Source: Fabrea salina
Taxonomy: Eukaryota > Ciliophora > Heterotrichea > Heterotrichida > Fabreidae
DNA length: 64,000 nt
Assembly (NCBI GenBank): GCA_022984795.1
Contig: JALIHJ010000032.1
Coordinates: 186,001 to 250,000 of the forward strand
Reading direction: 5' to 3'
Part shown: positions 16,512 through 28,291 of the stretch, one piece after another
Layout: every line of letters begins with the position of its first letter
Numbering within the stretch: position 1 is the stretch's first letter
Position numbers and translations under genes: made by a program
The notes under the pieces: generated by a model
The model's database searches: none
What the model saw: only the letters and a program-made list of their open reading frames with translations
What the model was told of the DNA's origin: nothing

Positions 16512-17540
16512 TTAATAATCAATACAACACAAGGCAAGCTTGAAAAGGTTGGAGTCTTGCATTTCGTCACTTGAAGTAGTGACTTGCTCGTTGGTGTTTC
16601 GTGTCCAGATTTCAGAAGTGAACCTAAACCAACCCATTGCCCTTGCCATCTCATAAGGCCCTGAGTACAGCTCTTCTAAAGAACACAGATGATAAGAGTC
16701 CCTGCAACTGTTCACAGCTTCCATGTAGTTGCATAACTGACACCCTAGCATTACGCCAAGTCCACTTGAAAGGGGAATACTCACCATAGCTAAGGCTTTT
16801 AGGTCCTTTTCTTGGAGTGTTTTGCTGTAAAAGCGCAGGTCGTCTAAGTAACCCTCGAAACCTACGTGCCAAGGGTCCTTACCTAGGTAGATGTCTCCAG
16901 AGTTCTGTTTAATAGGCGCTTTCAGTATTGCTTGAGAGTCAAGGTAAGCGTTTACGTAAAGCTGCATTAGTTGTCCACTGCCCACTACAGCTAAGTGTGT
17001 CCACCTTCTAAGGTTAACTAAGGAAACAGAGTCAAGTCCTTCGTTCCAGTAGTATTCAGTGCTGGCTCTAACGTGGAGTCTCCTTTCTTTAGGCCAAAGC
17101 ATCACACTTGGAGTCATCTCATACTCTGAGTTGCCTTTGTGGAGCAGCACTCGCCAACTCCCTGTAGAGTCTTCTATCAAGTACACCCAAAAACAAATAG
17201 TGAATTCACTTGTGTAGTAGTAAGAAATATGAGGAACTGTAGCTTGGGACTCACCGTTAAAGTACAGTGAAGCTCCTCTTCCGTCTAAGTAAAGCTTACA
17301 AAAAGCCGGTCCAGCAGGAGGTAAGTTTTCAATTGTGTTGGTGTAAGGAGAGTAGTCATGCCCAAATTTATCATCAAAAGTCCACCATCCAACTAAGTCT
17401 GAGGGGTTGTTGACGTCTGCAAAGACTTGAGACCCTTCGTTTATGCAAAAGGTAAAAGGAACTGAAAAGCAGTCTTCGCTGAATGAAAGTTACAGATAAG
17501 TTCCTGTGCAAAGGCCCTGTAAAAGCAACAGCAACAACAT
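16512..17540 (-). CDS. Secreted LamG / concanavalin-A-like lectin-fold protein (one 15-nt intron)
   Basis: The gene starts at the ATG at 17540 and has an intron at 17479-17493. Splicing removes an in-frame TAA and yields 337 residues. The start MLLLLLLLQGLCTG is a convincing signal peptide. The body is a laminin-G/ConA-like jelly roll: LVGWWTFDDKFGHDYSPYTN, GASLYFNGES, FTICFWVYLIED, RRWTHLAVVGSGQLMQLYVN, GDIYLGKDPW and GYLDDLRFYSKTL. A Cys-rich tail follows (GCQLCNYMEAVNSCRDSYHLCSLEELYSGPYEMARAMGW), similar to tails of extracellular protist lectin-type proteins. Probable role: an extracellular or secretory-pathway carbohydrate or adhesion protein; the ligand is unknown. Without the intron the annotated frame would start at 17186 and lose the signal peptide. 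It is divergent from PDI with 21 bp between ATGs. Confidence 0.85.
17479..17493 (-). other. 15-nt intron in the LamG gene
   Basis: GTAACTTTCATTCAG on the minus strand. It carries GTAA at the 5' end, AG at the 3' end and A at position 10 as the likely branch point. It contains the TAA that otherwise interrupts the signal-peptide frame. Removal restores one continuous frame (TYL then EDCFSVPF). Confidence 0.9.
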
Positions 17541-17561
17541 TTTAAACGAATATTGTAATAA

Positions 17562-18938
17562 ATGTTGTGGCTTTGCACGCTAAGTCTGGCTTTAGCAACC
17601 CAGGAGATTGAGAAGGTTTCTGAGCTCCCTAAGTTTTTAGACGACTTTTCACAAACTCGCGTGTTGGGACTTTGCTCTTCTTTGATATCTGAGTGCTTGA
17701 CTTTTAAGTCTGATTTCTTCAACATAGACCTGCCCAACCTTGCGTACATGGACATCAAAGACGAGGAAACTGCTCAGGTAGCAGCGCACTTCAACTTGAT
17801 TAGTTACCCTTTCATTGTGTACTTTCCTAAAGGCCAGAAAGACTACTCCACTTACTCTCCCTCTCCACTCCAAGACTCAATACACGTTATAAGAAGGATA
17901 GCCTCTGACAAACTCAAAGTAGACACTGTAGAAGACCTTAACAAGTTAGTGGACACTTACGCTTACCTAGAAGGGCTCATGTTAGGAGTGTACAAAGAAA
18001 TTTCCTCTGACTTCGAGGAGTTTTTGAGCTTTGGCGAAAGCATAAAGGCTGTGATGCCTGTAGCTCTGACTCAGTCTAAAGAAATAGCAAAGTACTTTGG
18101 AATTGACTCTGGAATTGTTGTCTTCAGACCTAAAGTCTTAGTAACTAGTGACTCAGAAAGCTACAGAGTCTTTAAGTCCTTTGACAAAGAGTATGTTCTG
18201 CTTAACCTTTACGGAAAGTACTCTTGGTTGAGTCCCAACACAGAAGAGCTACTTATGATGCCTCAGAAACCTTTGGTTACCCTTTACGCAAACGTTTTGC
18301 CTCTTTTGAACCCTTCCAACACAAAGTACACAGTGTCTAGGTTCCAAAAAGCAACCCAGGACTACTGCGAGCAGTTCACTTGCGCAATTGCAAATATTCT
18401 GAACTACCAATGGATGCTTCAAGAACTAAACTTAGGAGAAGAAACTAGCTTAATGTTACTAGACGACTCTGAAGAAATTTACGTACTGAAAGAAGTATTT
18501 TCTGCAAGTAACTCAATGCAAGCTGGAAAAATCAAGGAGTTTGTGGAAAACTACTTAAAAGGTGAAGCAAAACCTTACGTAGTGAGCGAAGAGGAACCTA
18601 ACTCCCCCTACGAAAACAACCTTAGAGTGCTAGTTGGCAAAACCATAGATAACTTTATAGAAACTAGTGAGCAACCTGTAGTTTTGGCACTTACAGAAAT
18701 GTACTGCACTGAGTGCCCGGGAGTAATAGAAACACTTGAAAAACTAGCTGTCAAGCATAAAGAAGTTAACTTTGCCAAAATTGACGCAGGCAAAAACAGA
18801 GTCCCCAACTACCTAAGGACAGAGTCAGTTCCTGGAGTAGTTTTTATATCCAAAGAAAAAACCACTTACAAACTAACCAAAACTGGCCAAGTCGAAAGTT
18901 TTGTGGAAGAAAACCTGGGCAAAAAAGAAGACCTTTAA
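17562..18938 (+). CDS. Protein disulfide isomerase-like ER protein with degenerate active sites
   Basis: 458 residues with an N-terminal signal peptide (MLWLCTLSLALATQ) and a C-terminal KEDL, an acceptable KDEL-type ER-retrieval signal. The length and fold pattern match a four-thioredoxin-domain PDI (a-b-b'-a'). In the first domain the CGHC motif is absent, leaving widely spaced cysteines (LCSSLISECLTF) followed by a normal cis-Pro loop (LISYPFIVYFPKG). The last domain has CTEC at C382/C385 in place of CGHC, and a recognisable ending (VPGVVFISK). Such proteins usually act as ER folding chaperones or have low redox activity, not as full oxidoreductases; this is inference. It is divergent from the LamG gene and convergent with VPS13, 8 bp between stops. 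Confidence 0.85.
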   Translation: MLWLCTLSLALATQEIEKVSELPKFLDDFSQTRVLGLCSSLISECLTFKSDFFNIDLPNLAYMDIKDEETAQVAAHFNLISYPFIVYFPKGQKDYSTYSPSPLQDSIHVIRRIASDKLKVDTVEDLNKLVDTYAYLEGLMLGVYKEISSDFEEFLSFGESIKAVMPVALTQSKEIAKYFGIDSGIVVFRPKVLVTSDSESYRVFKSFDKEYVLLNLYGKYSWLSPNTEELLMMPQKPLVTLYANVLPLLNPSNTKYTVSRFQKATQDYCEQFTCAIANILNYQWMLQELNLGEETSLMLLDDSEEIYVLKEVFSASNSMQAGKIKEFVENYLKGEAKPYVVSEEEPNSPYENNLRVLVGKTIDNFIETSEQPVVLALTEMYCTECPGVIETLEKLAVKHKEVNFAKIDAGKNRVPNYLRTESVPGVVFISKEKTTYKLTKTGQVESFVEENLGKKEDL

Positions 18939-18946
18939 CGGGTTAA

Positions 18947-21900
18947 TTATAAGTTTTTTAAAACATCGTACAGAGTTGTGAGTTGTTCAGGCTTCCCTGT
19001 TATTTCTACTCTGTCTTGTTGGAAACCTGGAGTTTTTGAGTTCACGTAGTAAATCTCTAGCCCCTCGTCAAACTTTTTGATTCTAGTAATGGACACTAGC
19101 ATGACTTGCCACTTAGCTTCGTACTTTTCAACAACAGCACACAAAATACGCTTGGAAGTCAAAACAATGACCCAAGAGTCTAGAGTAGCATGGAACTTAA
19201 TTCCTTCAGAAAGGTACTTGCCGTGCTCTACCATCGAAAGCACGTACTGCCCAACACTCTCACTATAAGAGTAAGGAGTCAGGAGTCTGCTAGCTAAAAA
19301 GGACCTAGGAGGTCTCCTCCTCAGCACAGGGTGTTGTTGCTGCATTACTTGACACAACTGAGAAGCTGTGGAGGAGGCTGCACTTACAGCTATGTTGGGC
19401 AGCAACAAAGACACCCTTGCCATTGCCATAACTACTTTCCAAACTTTGCTCTGGTTAGAGCGTTCGTCTATGTAGACAGAGTGGATTCCTTTTTTAAGAG
19501 CTTCAAGCATTTTGGAAGCTGAGTTAGACGCCCCAAACACAGTGTGCCGTACAATAGAGGAGGTTCCACGGATGAACCCTGTTAAGTTAGGTTGTCCTGA
19601 AAAGGTCAAAAAGTCAATGAGCCCAGTTTTTAGGTGCCTAATGAACTCGTTGGGGTTCCCTAAAGCGTCAGAGGAGCCTAGAATGTTGAGGGTTTGGTTT
19701 TTGCACTGAGAAAGGTAAAAAGAAGTCACTTCTTTCAACAAAAGGTCTAAGGGCAAGTGTCTGTGTGTCAGTTTAAGAGTTTCGAACTCCAAAAACACGT
19801 TTCCGATGTTAGTGAATATTATGAAAAGTATGCGCAGTGGGTTGACTAAGTTGGTGCTAGTGAACATTGAGGGTATTGAAGAGAAAGTTAAGTTGATGAA
19901 GGCGTTGTTTATCTGGATTTTGTCAAAGTAGTACTTTTGCTTTTTGGAGTTTTCTTTGGAAGCTGAAGGCTTCAGTAAAGAAGCTGAGATTTCTGAACAC
20001 TCGTGCAAGAAGTTCAGAAAGTTTTCTATGAAGAACCCGTCTAGTTTGACGTCTATTGGGGCCAAGTTAACCTTTAGCAGTTTGAAGTACTCAACTTCAT
20101 CATTGGAAATTTTAGACCTTCTTTTGTGCAGGTCAAATTTAAGGAACTTGCCTACTTCTTGCATGGAGTTAAGTATTACAGGGTTGCTAGTTCGGTACAT
20201 TTGGTTGTCGAGTTGCACGCTGTCAATGCTAAGTTCTACCCAAATGTCTGAAGAGTCCCTTTGAACTTTAAGGTTGATGTCAGTCAAAGAAGCATAGACC
20301 AGTTCGTGGGGAGCTGAGTTTATGAACGAGAAGCCCAGACAAGGCAGAGTTAGGCACAAGCTGAGCTCGTTAGTTTGGTAAGGCTGCAGCATTTCGTATT
20401 CTTGCTGAGACTTGTCGTGTCTGATAGTCAGCACTTTTGAGGAGCCTTCTCCAGTGATTTCTAAGTACAGAAAGTGAGGTGGGTGTGTGTCGTGGGCTTT
20501 GAGTTTGATCCTTTCAAAGGACTTGGGGTAGTCTAGTTTGTACTGGCCTAAAGGAATGACTCCTTTGGGATTGGTGCTGTGGATAAACAGTTTAACAGCC
20601 TTTTTCTTCATAGGCTCGTCCCAGGCGTATAAAGCCACTTCAAAAGGCTTGAGGATTTTGGCTCGTTTAGGAACGTTTGCTTGGTGGAGCTTTATAGTTT
20701 CCATAGAGAGGTTCTCAATTCTGTAAGGAGGAGCAAAACTAGTGTCTTGGAGAATCACGTGCAAAGTAGAGTCTTCTAGAGTGATTGTAACGTGCACTAG
20801 GACTTCTTGGTGCGAGTAAGAATTTTTGACCCTTAGCACAAAGTCATCTGGCTCGTCTATAAAGAACTTCCCGGACCAGTGCCAGCCTTCTTCTTCGAAC
20901 TTCACACATATGGCTCTTTCGCGAGAGGCATCAGGCCAGTGGAACTTGCTTTTCTCGTTAGGAAGCAGTCTGCAGACGCCTTGTTGTTCTATAGTAGGTT
21001 CCCACTGAGTCACTAAAGCTACACAGCCAAGCTTGTTAACTATTATGAAGCGAGGAGTGAACTTTATAAGACGAGTCCGTGTGAAGGGGTCGTCTGGAAT
21101 CTGTAAGTTAATTGCAACTTCATACAGACAAGGCAAGTGCTGAGTGTTTTCTTTAGCAATGATTGAGTTTCCAGAGATACTTAGCATGCTTTTTTTGCCT
21201 TGTTTGGAGTTAATGTTGAAGGGGGAAGACCACTCAGAGTTAGCTATTTGGATTTGGGCTTGTCCTTCTGAGTTGGGGTCTACTGAAAACATTCTGACAG
21301 TGGGTTCTTCAATGTCTTCTTCTTCTAGCAAAGAATTAAACCCCACTTCTAGGTCTTGTTTGTAACGCAGCCAAGGCTTCATAACTTTTTCTTGGGTTTC
21401 TAAAGTTTCCCCGAAAGCCGTAACTACACTCTCAATCACTCCTTTTTTCTTTTTGTCTGAAAAGTCGTCGAAGTAAACCCCTTCTATGCAGTAAGGCAGT
21501 GAAATCACATCGTAGTCAAAGTTCCGTTCTATGTACTTAAACATCAAAGGCAGACCTGTTAAGTTTTCAATCCAGTACTGTGCAAACACTTGCAGCTTCA
21601 TTACTCCTTCAATCCAAAAGGTCTCTACGATCACGTTTACTTGTTCTCGCAGGGACTCGCTGAACTGGTAAATGTACTTGTTTTCTTCGTCCAAAGCTAA
21701 AAACTCGCTCCAGTCAAACCCAGCAATTCTAAGCGACAAGCCAATCTTAGCGTTAGGGGGCAGTTCTACCCACTCAAAATCAGTTCCCCTCTCCAGTGTT
21801 CCGTAAGACCTTAGAGAAGCTGGAGGCATTTCTTGAGACCTGGCTTCTAGTTTGTACTCTAGTTGGCAACTCAGCAAGTTCTGCATCACTAAAGGTGGGT

Positions 21901-24900
21901 CCAGAGTAAACACTTTTACAAAGAACTTTTCAGTGTCTTCTTTAAACTCATGAGTACAGTACTTAAAAATTGCATATGAAGACCTTGGCTCTGAGTTGTG
22001 GCGCTTTCTCTGTGAAATTATGTCTGGCAAACCTGGAATGCTTCCAAAGCCTTTGTGGGGGCACTCTATTGTGAAGGGCTCTTCAACTGGGCTCAGCTCG
22101 TGCTTTTCTGACCACGAGTAACCTGTTATGCGGAGTTGCAAACTTCTGAAGTAAGAGTTGGTTATGGGCAGTGGAACTGTGCTTTGAGGAGGCACATTGA
22201 CGATGCTGTAAAAGTCTTCAGTGTGCTTCTTGCTGCCTGAAAAAGGCATGCCAAACCTTAGGTCCACAGGAACTTTAAGGTTGTTTTTGATTTGAATAGG
22301 TGACCTGATAACTAGTATTTTGTCGCCTTGGCGGTTCATCACGTCACAAAGCACTTGAAAGTGACCTCCTAACTGAGGAATGTTGTAGACTTTGCAACCC
22401 AGTCTGTCTATAGAGATTTCTCTGAGTTTGGGAAGTTCGCCTATTTGCAGTGATATAGAGTTTACCTTGTAACTCTTCTGTGCTCTGAGTTTGAGTTTAA
22501 ACATGTTCACAGGGTACCCCTGAGCTTCTTCTTCTGAAAAGTCCAAGCCATGCTCTTCTGCGTTTTCCAAGTAGTATAGTCTGTCCCCTACCCAGTACCT
22601 AAACATCTGTCCAGTTTCGTTCCTTATCCAGTAACCTGAACCCCACCTTACTTGAGGTTTCGACTCAGAGGCAAAGCCTGCTCGAGTAAACAGCCCCTTG
22701 CTTTCAAAATCCCTTGCAAAGTGAGAAAGGGTGTTTAGAAAAGCTGTTGTAATGTTTATGTTCAAGTCAGAGTTCACAGTAACAGCTAGTTTTTTGTGCA
22801 AGTTGACTTTGTTGAAGTTTACACTTACTAAGGTACTTTCTAAGAGTGGTTCCCAGCCCAAAAGTTGATGGTTAAAGTAAAACACTTCAAAAGAGAACTC
22901 AGCAGAACTAGTGTTTGATGCTTTTAAACTTATGTTGTCTGACTTAAACATAAAGTAGGTGTTTTGGGCGTTTTTGGAAAAAGTAAAGTCATGCGAAAGG
23001 CTCAGCAGCACTTGGGAAATACTTACTTCTAACTTTGGCAGCTCAGAGGTGCTTCCAGACTTAGGCAGGTAGCTCAAAAACTGATTACTAAGTTGCTGGA
23101 AGTAACTCAGGTGACTCAGCAAAAAATCCACTCCTAGGTCGCTTACTTCAAGTTTAGAGTCTTTAAGAGAAGCACTTACAGGGTGAATAATGTTTTTCCC
23201 AGCAATTTCTAAGCCGTTCTCAGCAACACAACTCTTTCCATTAGACAAAGTTAAGTCTTTAACACTGAGAACACTTTCAGTGTAGTCCAGACTCAGTGCC
23301 AGCACTAAGTACCTTTTGTGTTCAAAGTCACACGAAGATTCTTGCGAACTGGCTAAGTCCTCTGCTAAATCGTCAGTCACACACACTTGTAAATTGTTTA
23401 CTTCTCCTGACACTTGGAAGTCCATTTCTTGTTTTGTTGCTGTGAGGAGTTAGTTCTCCAGCCTGTGAAGCAAATTCTAAAAGGCAGTGAGTGGCGTAAG
23501 GAGTCAAAATAAACCTTGGGTGTTGGAGAGAAAAGTAAACAGACTTAGTTTCTAGTTCTTTAACTGAACAAAAGAACAAAGGACTGTGGGTGGACTGGAC
23601 TTGCGGTAAGAAAAGCACCTGCTGCGGACCTTCTAGACTCAAGTGGGCATCTATGCAGGTAATTTTGGTTTCAAGCTGTTCTTTTAGAATGTAAATGTCG
23701 TTTAGCACTACACACACTGCTTTTTCTTCCAAGGCCCAAGACAACTTGATTTTACTAAGTTCAGCATTGACTTTTTGCTTAGCAGAGCCCTCTTCTGACT
23801 CAAGCGAAGTGTCAGTTTCTTGAGGCATCAGCTGCTCCAGCATAGTTTTAAGTTTTTTAAAGTGCTTTTTGTAGTTGTCTAGCAGCCTCAAAACCAAGTT
23901 AACTTGGCTAAGTGAAGAAGAACCCACTAACTTAGGGACTTTCAAGTCAATTTCATTTTCAAGTATTTTAAGGAAAACTCCGAAGTTCTTCACTAAGTAC
24001 TCCTTAGTTGCTTCTTGAGAAACTGTGTAGATTTGGGTTTCTTCTAAAGCAAAGTAACGTTCTTTTTGTGTGCCAGAAAACCTTAAAGTTCCTAAGTCCA
24101 CTACACAAGACTCTGAGTTAAAAGGGACTTTTAAAAACTCCAGTACGGGGTGGAGTATTTGAGCTTTAACTGAGTACTTGTTGGGTTTTGGAACTGTACT
24201 TTTGAGGTGTAAGTTTTGGTCGAAGGTATTGAGAACTGAGTTAGAAAAGAAAGACACAAGGTTTTCAAGCAGCTCCATAACCATAACTACTTTGAAGCTG
24301 TTAACTTCAACTGAAACTTCTTTGTTCAACTCAGAAACTTCAAAGTGCACTAAGTTCCGAGCTAAAGTTTCAAAGAACAAACAGTTGTTTTCGCAGTCTT
24401 CAATTGTGAGTTTGCCTAAGTCACACTTAAGTAAGTTCTTAGTAGAGTACTCAACCTGGGCAGCAGAAAGGTTTAAGTTAGTGACTTCTTTGGAGTGCCC
24501 TGAGAGTTTACAGGCAATGTCTTTGAGTTCTAACTCGAAAAAGACTGAGTGTTCAACTTCTGAAGAAATAGGAGGCAAAGAAGGGGCTTCTTGCTTTTTG
24601 AAAAAGGACAAAAGTAACTTAAGGGACTCGTCTCGGTAGTTGAGGTAAAAGTGAGACACTGAAGTGGACACAAAAATATCAAACTCTGAAGTTCTGAAGT
24701 CCGGATGCGACTCCAGTATGTGGGTTACTTCTACTTTGAGGAAGTCTGAAGTTTCAAAGTCACTCTGCACCAACACGTGGTCCCCTGCCCAGTCCTTAAG
24801 ACTGAGTGCTCCTATTTTAACTCCCATTTTGTACCTAGCTTCTTCAAGCCTCAAAGCTCCTTTTAAGTCGTTTCCTTCTAAACTCATTAAAGTTTGTTCT

Positions 24901-27551
24901 TCTTCAGAGTCTTCTAAAAGCACTACGTTTAACTTGCGGACTCCAAACTCAACTTGGAGGTGTTCTTTGTTGAAAGGGTAGTTTTTTTCTACTTTGAGTT
25001 CTTCGTAGGGATCAGTAGCATCGTAAAACTCCTCTTCGTCTTCTTCGTCAACTGCAAAACTAGGCAGTTTGTAGTTGATTTCTTCTTTCAGCGAAGAAGT
25101 TACTGAAACGTCGTCTGAGTCGTGGTACTGCTGGAGCAAGTAGTACTGGAGTTGGGATATTTTGGCTGTCAAGTTTTCTATTTCGCCTCTGACTTTGAAG
25201 GTCGTTAAGTGAGGGTCTTTAGGAACTATCGACTTTGAAACTTCTAAGTTTATATCAAAGTTCTCAACTGGGTTCCAGGACTGGCCTGTTTCGGGGTGCA
25301 GCAACTTGACGTTTATGTCACTTAGTTTCACATTGAAGTGGTCGTAAAACTCGTTTTCGTCGATTTCTTCAGAGTACTTTCTTAAAAGTAGTCTTTCGTA
25401 AATGTGCCCGCGGGGTTTGGAGTAGGCTTTTAAAAACCCTAAGTCAACTACCACTTGAGTGGTGTCTTCACTGTTGGGGTTCTGAGGAATGATGACCACC
25501 GGAGCGTTTACGTTGATGTTGGCGTTTAAGTTGAGTTGCGACTTTAGAACGTGCTCCATGCGGGCTTGGGTTCTGAGTTTCCAAGAAGCTAACTGACTCA
25601 TGGCCTGTACTTCTAAAGCTTCATACAGACTCAGAGCCTCTGGGATCTTCAAGAAGCCTATGATTCTTTCTATGCAGTACTTGTTGTACACCACTTCTAA
25701 AGGCTGCAAGTCTATTTCCAAAGTAGCGTTGTGGGAGTTGTCGGTGTTCATGACCATCTCAAACACGGGGTTTATCTTAAGTTCGTGCTTGGAGAACTCA
25801 GGGAACCCGTCGTTTTCAAGGGGAAATATTTCTTCTTCTACTTCAAAACCAGGCTGGGCGTCTAAGTAGTTTTCGTCAATGTTTTTGGGCATAACTAGTT
25901 TGCTGAACCTGCCTATAGGAGTGAAGGGGTCTGATGCACGCAAACTGCTTAGGTGCAGGTAAGTTTGGTAGGAGTCCTTAGAGTGCTGTCTGTGAATAAC
26001 TACTTCGTCAAAAGTGATCCTTAAAAAAGAAGCAAGTAGTCCGTTGAGTTGTCTGCCTCCTAAAGAAACTGAGCACTTCTTAAGTTCAAAGTTAACAAAA
26101 GACTTCAAGTAGTGGGCGTCGTCGTTAATCAAGTTGGAGTACTCCAAAAGAGTGTTCATAAAAGCCTCTTCCTCTTCAGATGCAGACCCAGAAAACCAAC
26201 TCATGCTCCACTCCAGCCAGCCCTTTTTCCTAGGAATTCCTTTGAGTTTGCTTAACTCTCTTTCTGCGAAGTTCCTGAATAAGTAAATCTCTTCTACTGT
26301 GTGCCTGTCTTCTATGTCCAAAAGAAGTTTGTCAAGTTCAAAAACACTTAAGCTTGAGCAGTTTTTGTCTGTTTGGAAGTTAGGCAGAGTCCTTCCAGTT
26401 TCTACTTGGTACTCCTTAACTAGTTTGTGTTGGTATATACTACTGTACTTAAGTTTGTCGGAAGTCCGTTTTTGGAAGTAGTCCCAGTTAAAGGGTCTGA
26501 GTCTGGACTTAATTTTATTGTGGACTAAGTTGAGCGTGTAAACCCACCACTCTTTTGGAGAGTGTTTAGGCCGGGACTGAGGTCTGAACTCTAAGTGAGT
26601 GCCTACTTTGTGGTTGGAAGAAATAGTGTTAGCCAGCATAAGTAAGTCCTGGTACTGGTTAGTTTCTAAAGCACAAGCAATTTCTTCAACTATGATTGAA
26701 ACTGAAGTTTGGGGGATTTGTTCTGTTGAAGACACCAAGCTTCTGCGGACTCTAATTTCTGCACTGACGGGCTTAAGCAAGTAGTACTCTGAAACAGAGG
26801 GGCAGTACTCTTTGTGGGCTATGAAGGGGTACATGACTCCTGCAAACTTTTCGCTAGGCATTGCTTTGAGCCAGTCAGGTTTCAGACTGAGTAAGTCAGA
26901 ACACTTCGGGATGTGGTACACAGCAAACTGGTTGAGTTCAAGAATCATAAAAGACTTTTGGGCATCTCGCTTGGCTTGTAGCGTAATGAAGTTTTTTTGC
27001 CACTTCGAGTCGCAAGGAGTGTACAAAAGGCTCTCAAGAGTAATTCCGATTACAAAAGGTCTGTAAGGGTTTGATATTGTGTCTTCGAACCTCAAGTGCA
27101 CGTTCTTCAAAGAGATGCACACGTTGTCAGCTATAGTGGTTTCCAACTGCTTCAGATAAGTTTTTTTGGGGCTTTCGAACTTCTTTTTGTTCATGAGGTC
27201 TTCTAGTTTGGACCTTTTGGCCCTTCGCTTTTTTTCGAGGAAAAGAGTGGGGTCGGGGTTCTGTTTGGGAGTGCACACTACATACAAGTCCTCTAGGGTG
27301 AGGCGTATAGGTTGACTCCACAGAGCTCTCCAGTTAAAACTTAGTGATAAAGACCCTATTACTCCTTTTTCGACGGTCAAGTCAACTCCAAGCATAGAAC
27401 TCAGGAATCTAAGTCCTTCTGGCTTGATGTTTAGCTGGGACTGAGTCACTTGGCCGCTCCAGTTGTCCACTTGAAGTTCGTTATCATCAAAGTCCTCTAT
27501 GAACTCTCCAAGGATCTCTTGAATGATAGCTTTAAACTTCCTTTCAAACAT
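18947..27551 (-). CDS. VPS13: VPS13-family bridge-like lipid transfer protein (one 16-nt intron)
   Basis: A single gene of about 2862 residues: exon 1 is 27551-23402 and exon 2 is 23385-18947. It appears as two overlapping frames until the 16-nt intron at 23386-23401 is removed. It begins with the chorein N motif (MFERKFKAIIQEILGEFIEDF, then WSGQVTQSQLNIKPEGL) that opens the lipid-transfer groove. Long beta-rich repeating-groove modules follow. The VPS13 adaptor-binding/SHR-BD region is in exon 2 (repeats with N at the start of each unit, such as VNKLGCVALVTQWEP and IENLTGLPLMFKYIE). A C-terminal region comes next (GFIRGTSSIVRHTVFGASNSASKM), then a PH-like end. VPS13 proteins move phospholipids in bulk between membranes at contact sites. 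An FFAT-like acidic tract (DEEDEEEFYDATD) lies in exon 1 and could bind VAP. Confidence 0.95.
23386..23401 (-). other. 16-nt intron in VPS13
   Basis: GTAAACAATTTACAAG on the minus strand, with GTAA/AG borders. It is the only 16-nt GT-AG interval in the overlap that shifts the first reading frame into the second without meeting a stop. The joined frame reads RRMCVTDDLAED. Confidence 0.8.
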
Positions 27552-27613
27552 TTTACTATTATAAGGTCCATTTATGCAGGGTGTTGTGTATACTAAATGA
27601 CATTTCTTACAAC

Positions 27614-28291
27614 ATGGAAGAAGACAACTTAACAGCAGCTGACTCTTATATTGACGAAGAAGACGTCAACTCTATTGTGGCTGCTTTCCAAAACTCTTTG
27701 TCAAGCTTGACTCAAGAATGCGACCAACTCACCTCAGAAAACCAGCAACTTAAAGGCCTTACCGACTCCCAAAGGGACACCAATGACATACTTGAAAAAG
27801 AACTCGAGTCTTACCGCTCAGAAAGAGAAAAACTCTTAGCTGAGTACTCTTTTAAAAAAGAACGTGCAGACCTTATTGAGTCTGCACTAGACAAAGCAAA
27901 GTCCGACCCAAGCAAAAAGGCAATTTCTACCAGAGAAAAACTCTTAGAGTTGGCTGAAAGTGACCCGTCTGGAGTTATTGATTTAGTTGAAGAGTTATTC
28001 AAGGAGATCAGCCAACTCCAAATGTCAAGTTCCGAAGTTAGCCGCCAAAACAAACAGCTCTTGGATGAACTCTCTAGCTACCAAAGCTTAGACGCCCAGA
28101 AAACCAAATGCAAAAACTGCAAAAAGTACTACATACCCCTTCTGAACAAGGAAGGCGAGTGCAGGTTCCACCCCGGGAAACTTAAGTTCTACTCTTGCAG
28201 GAAGTGTGGAGGAGACGCTTACTTCGTCTGTTGTCGCAAGTGTAGTTCTTGCTCAGAAGGATGCAGGGTTTCTTTTCATGTGCCTTATTAA
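27614..28291 (+). CDS. Coiled-coil protein with C-terminal CHORD-like Cys/His zinc domain
   Basis: 225 residues from the ATG at 27614. The frame is open upstream to 27581 but has no ATG there. The first 30 residues are acidic. Residues about 25-165 form a coiled coil (ECDQLTSENQQLKGL, LEKELESYRSEREKLLAEY). The last 60 residues are rich in Cys: CKNCKKYYIP, ECRFHPGKLKFYSCRKC, and CCRKCSSCSEGC. The CxxC...C.FHPG...CC pattern is reminiscent of CHORD domains, which bind two zinc ions and link HSP90 with co-chaperones. It is not a full match and the resemblance may be convergent. Many ciliate proteins share this kind of coiled-coil/zinc tail. The specific role is unknown. It is divergent from VPS13. 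Confidence 0.7.
   Translation: MEEDNLTAADSYIDEEDVNSIVAAFQNSLSSLTQECDQLTSENQQLKGLTDSQRDTNDILEKELESYRSEREKLLAEYSFKKERADLIESALDKAKSDPSKKAISTREKLLELAESDPSGVIDLVEELFKEISQLQMSSSEVSRQNKQLLDELSSYQSLDAQKTKCKNCKKYYIPLLNKEGECRFHPGKLKFYSCRKCGGDAYFVCCRKCSSCSEGCRVSFHVPY

Noticed and set aside
27581-27613. Upstream frame extension of the CHORD-like gene from a GTG
   Set aside because: No ATG in frame; GTG starts are not expected in ciliates.
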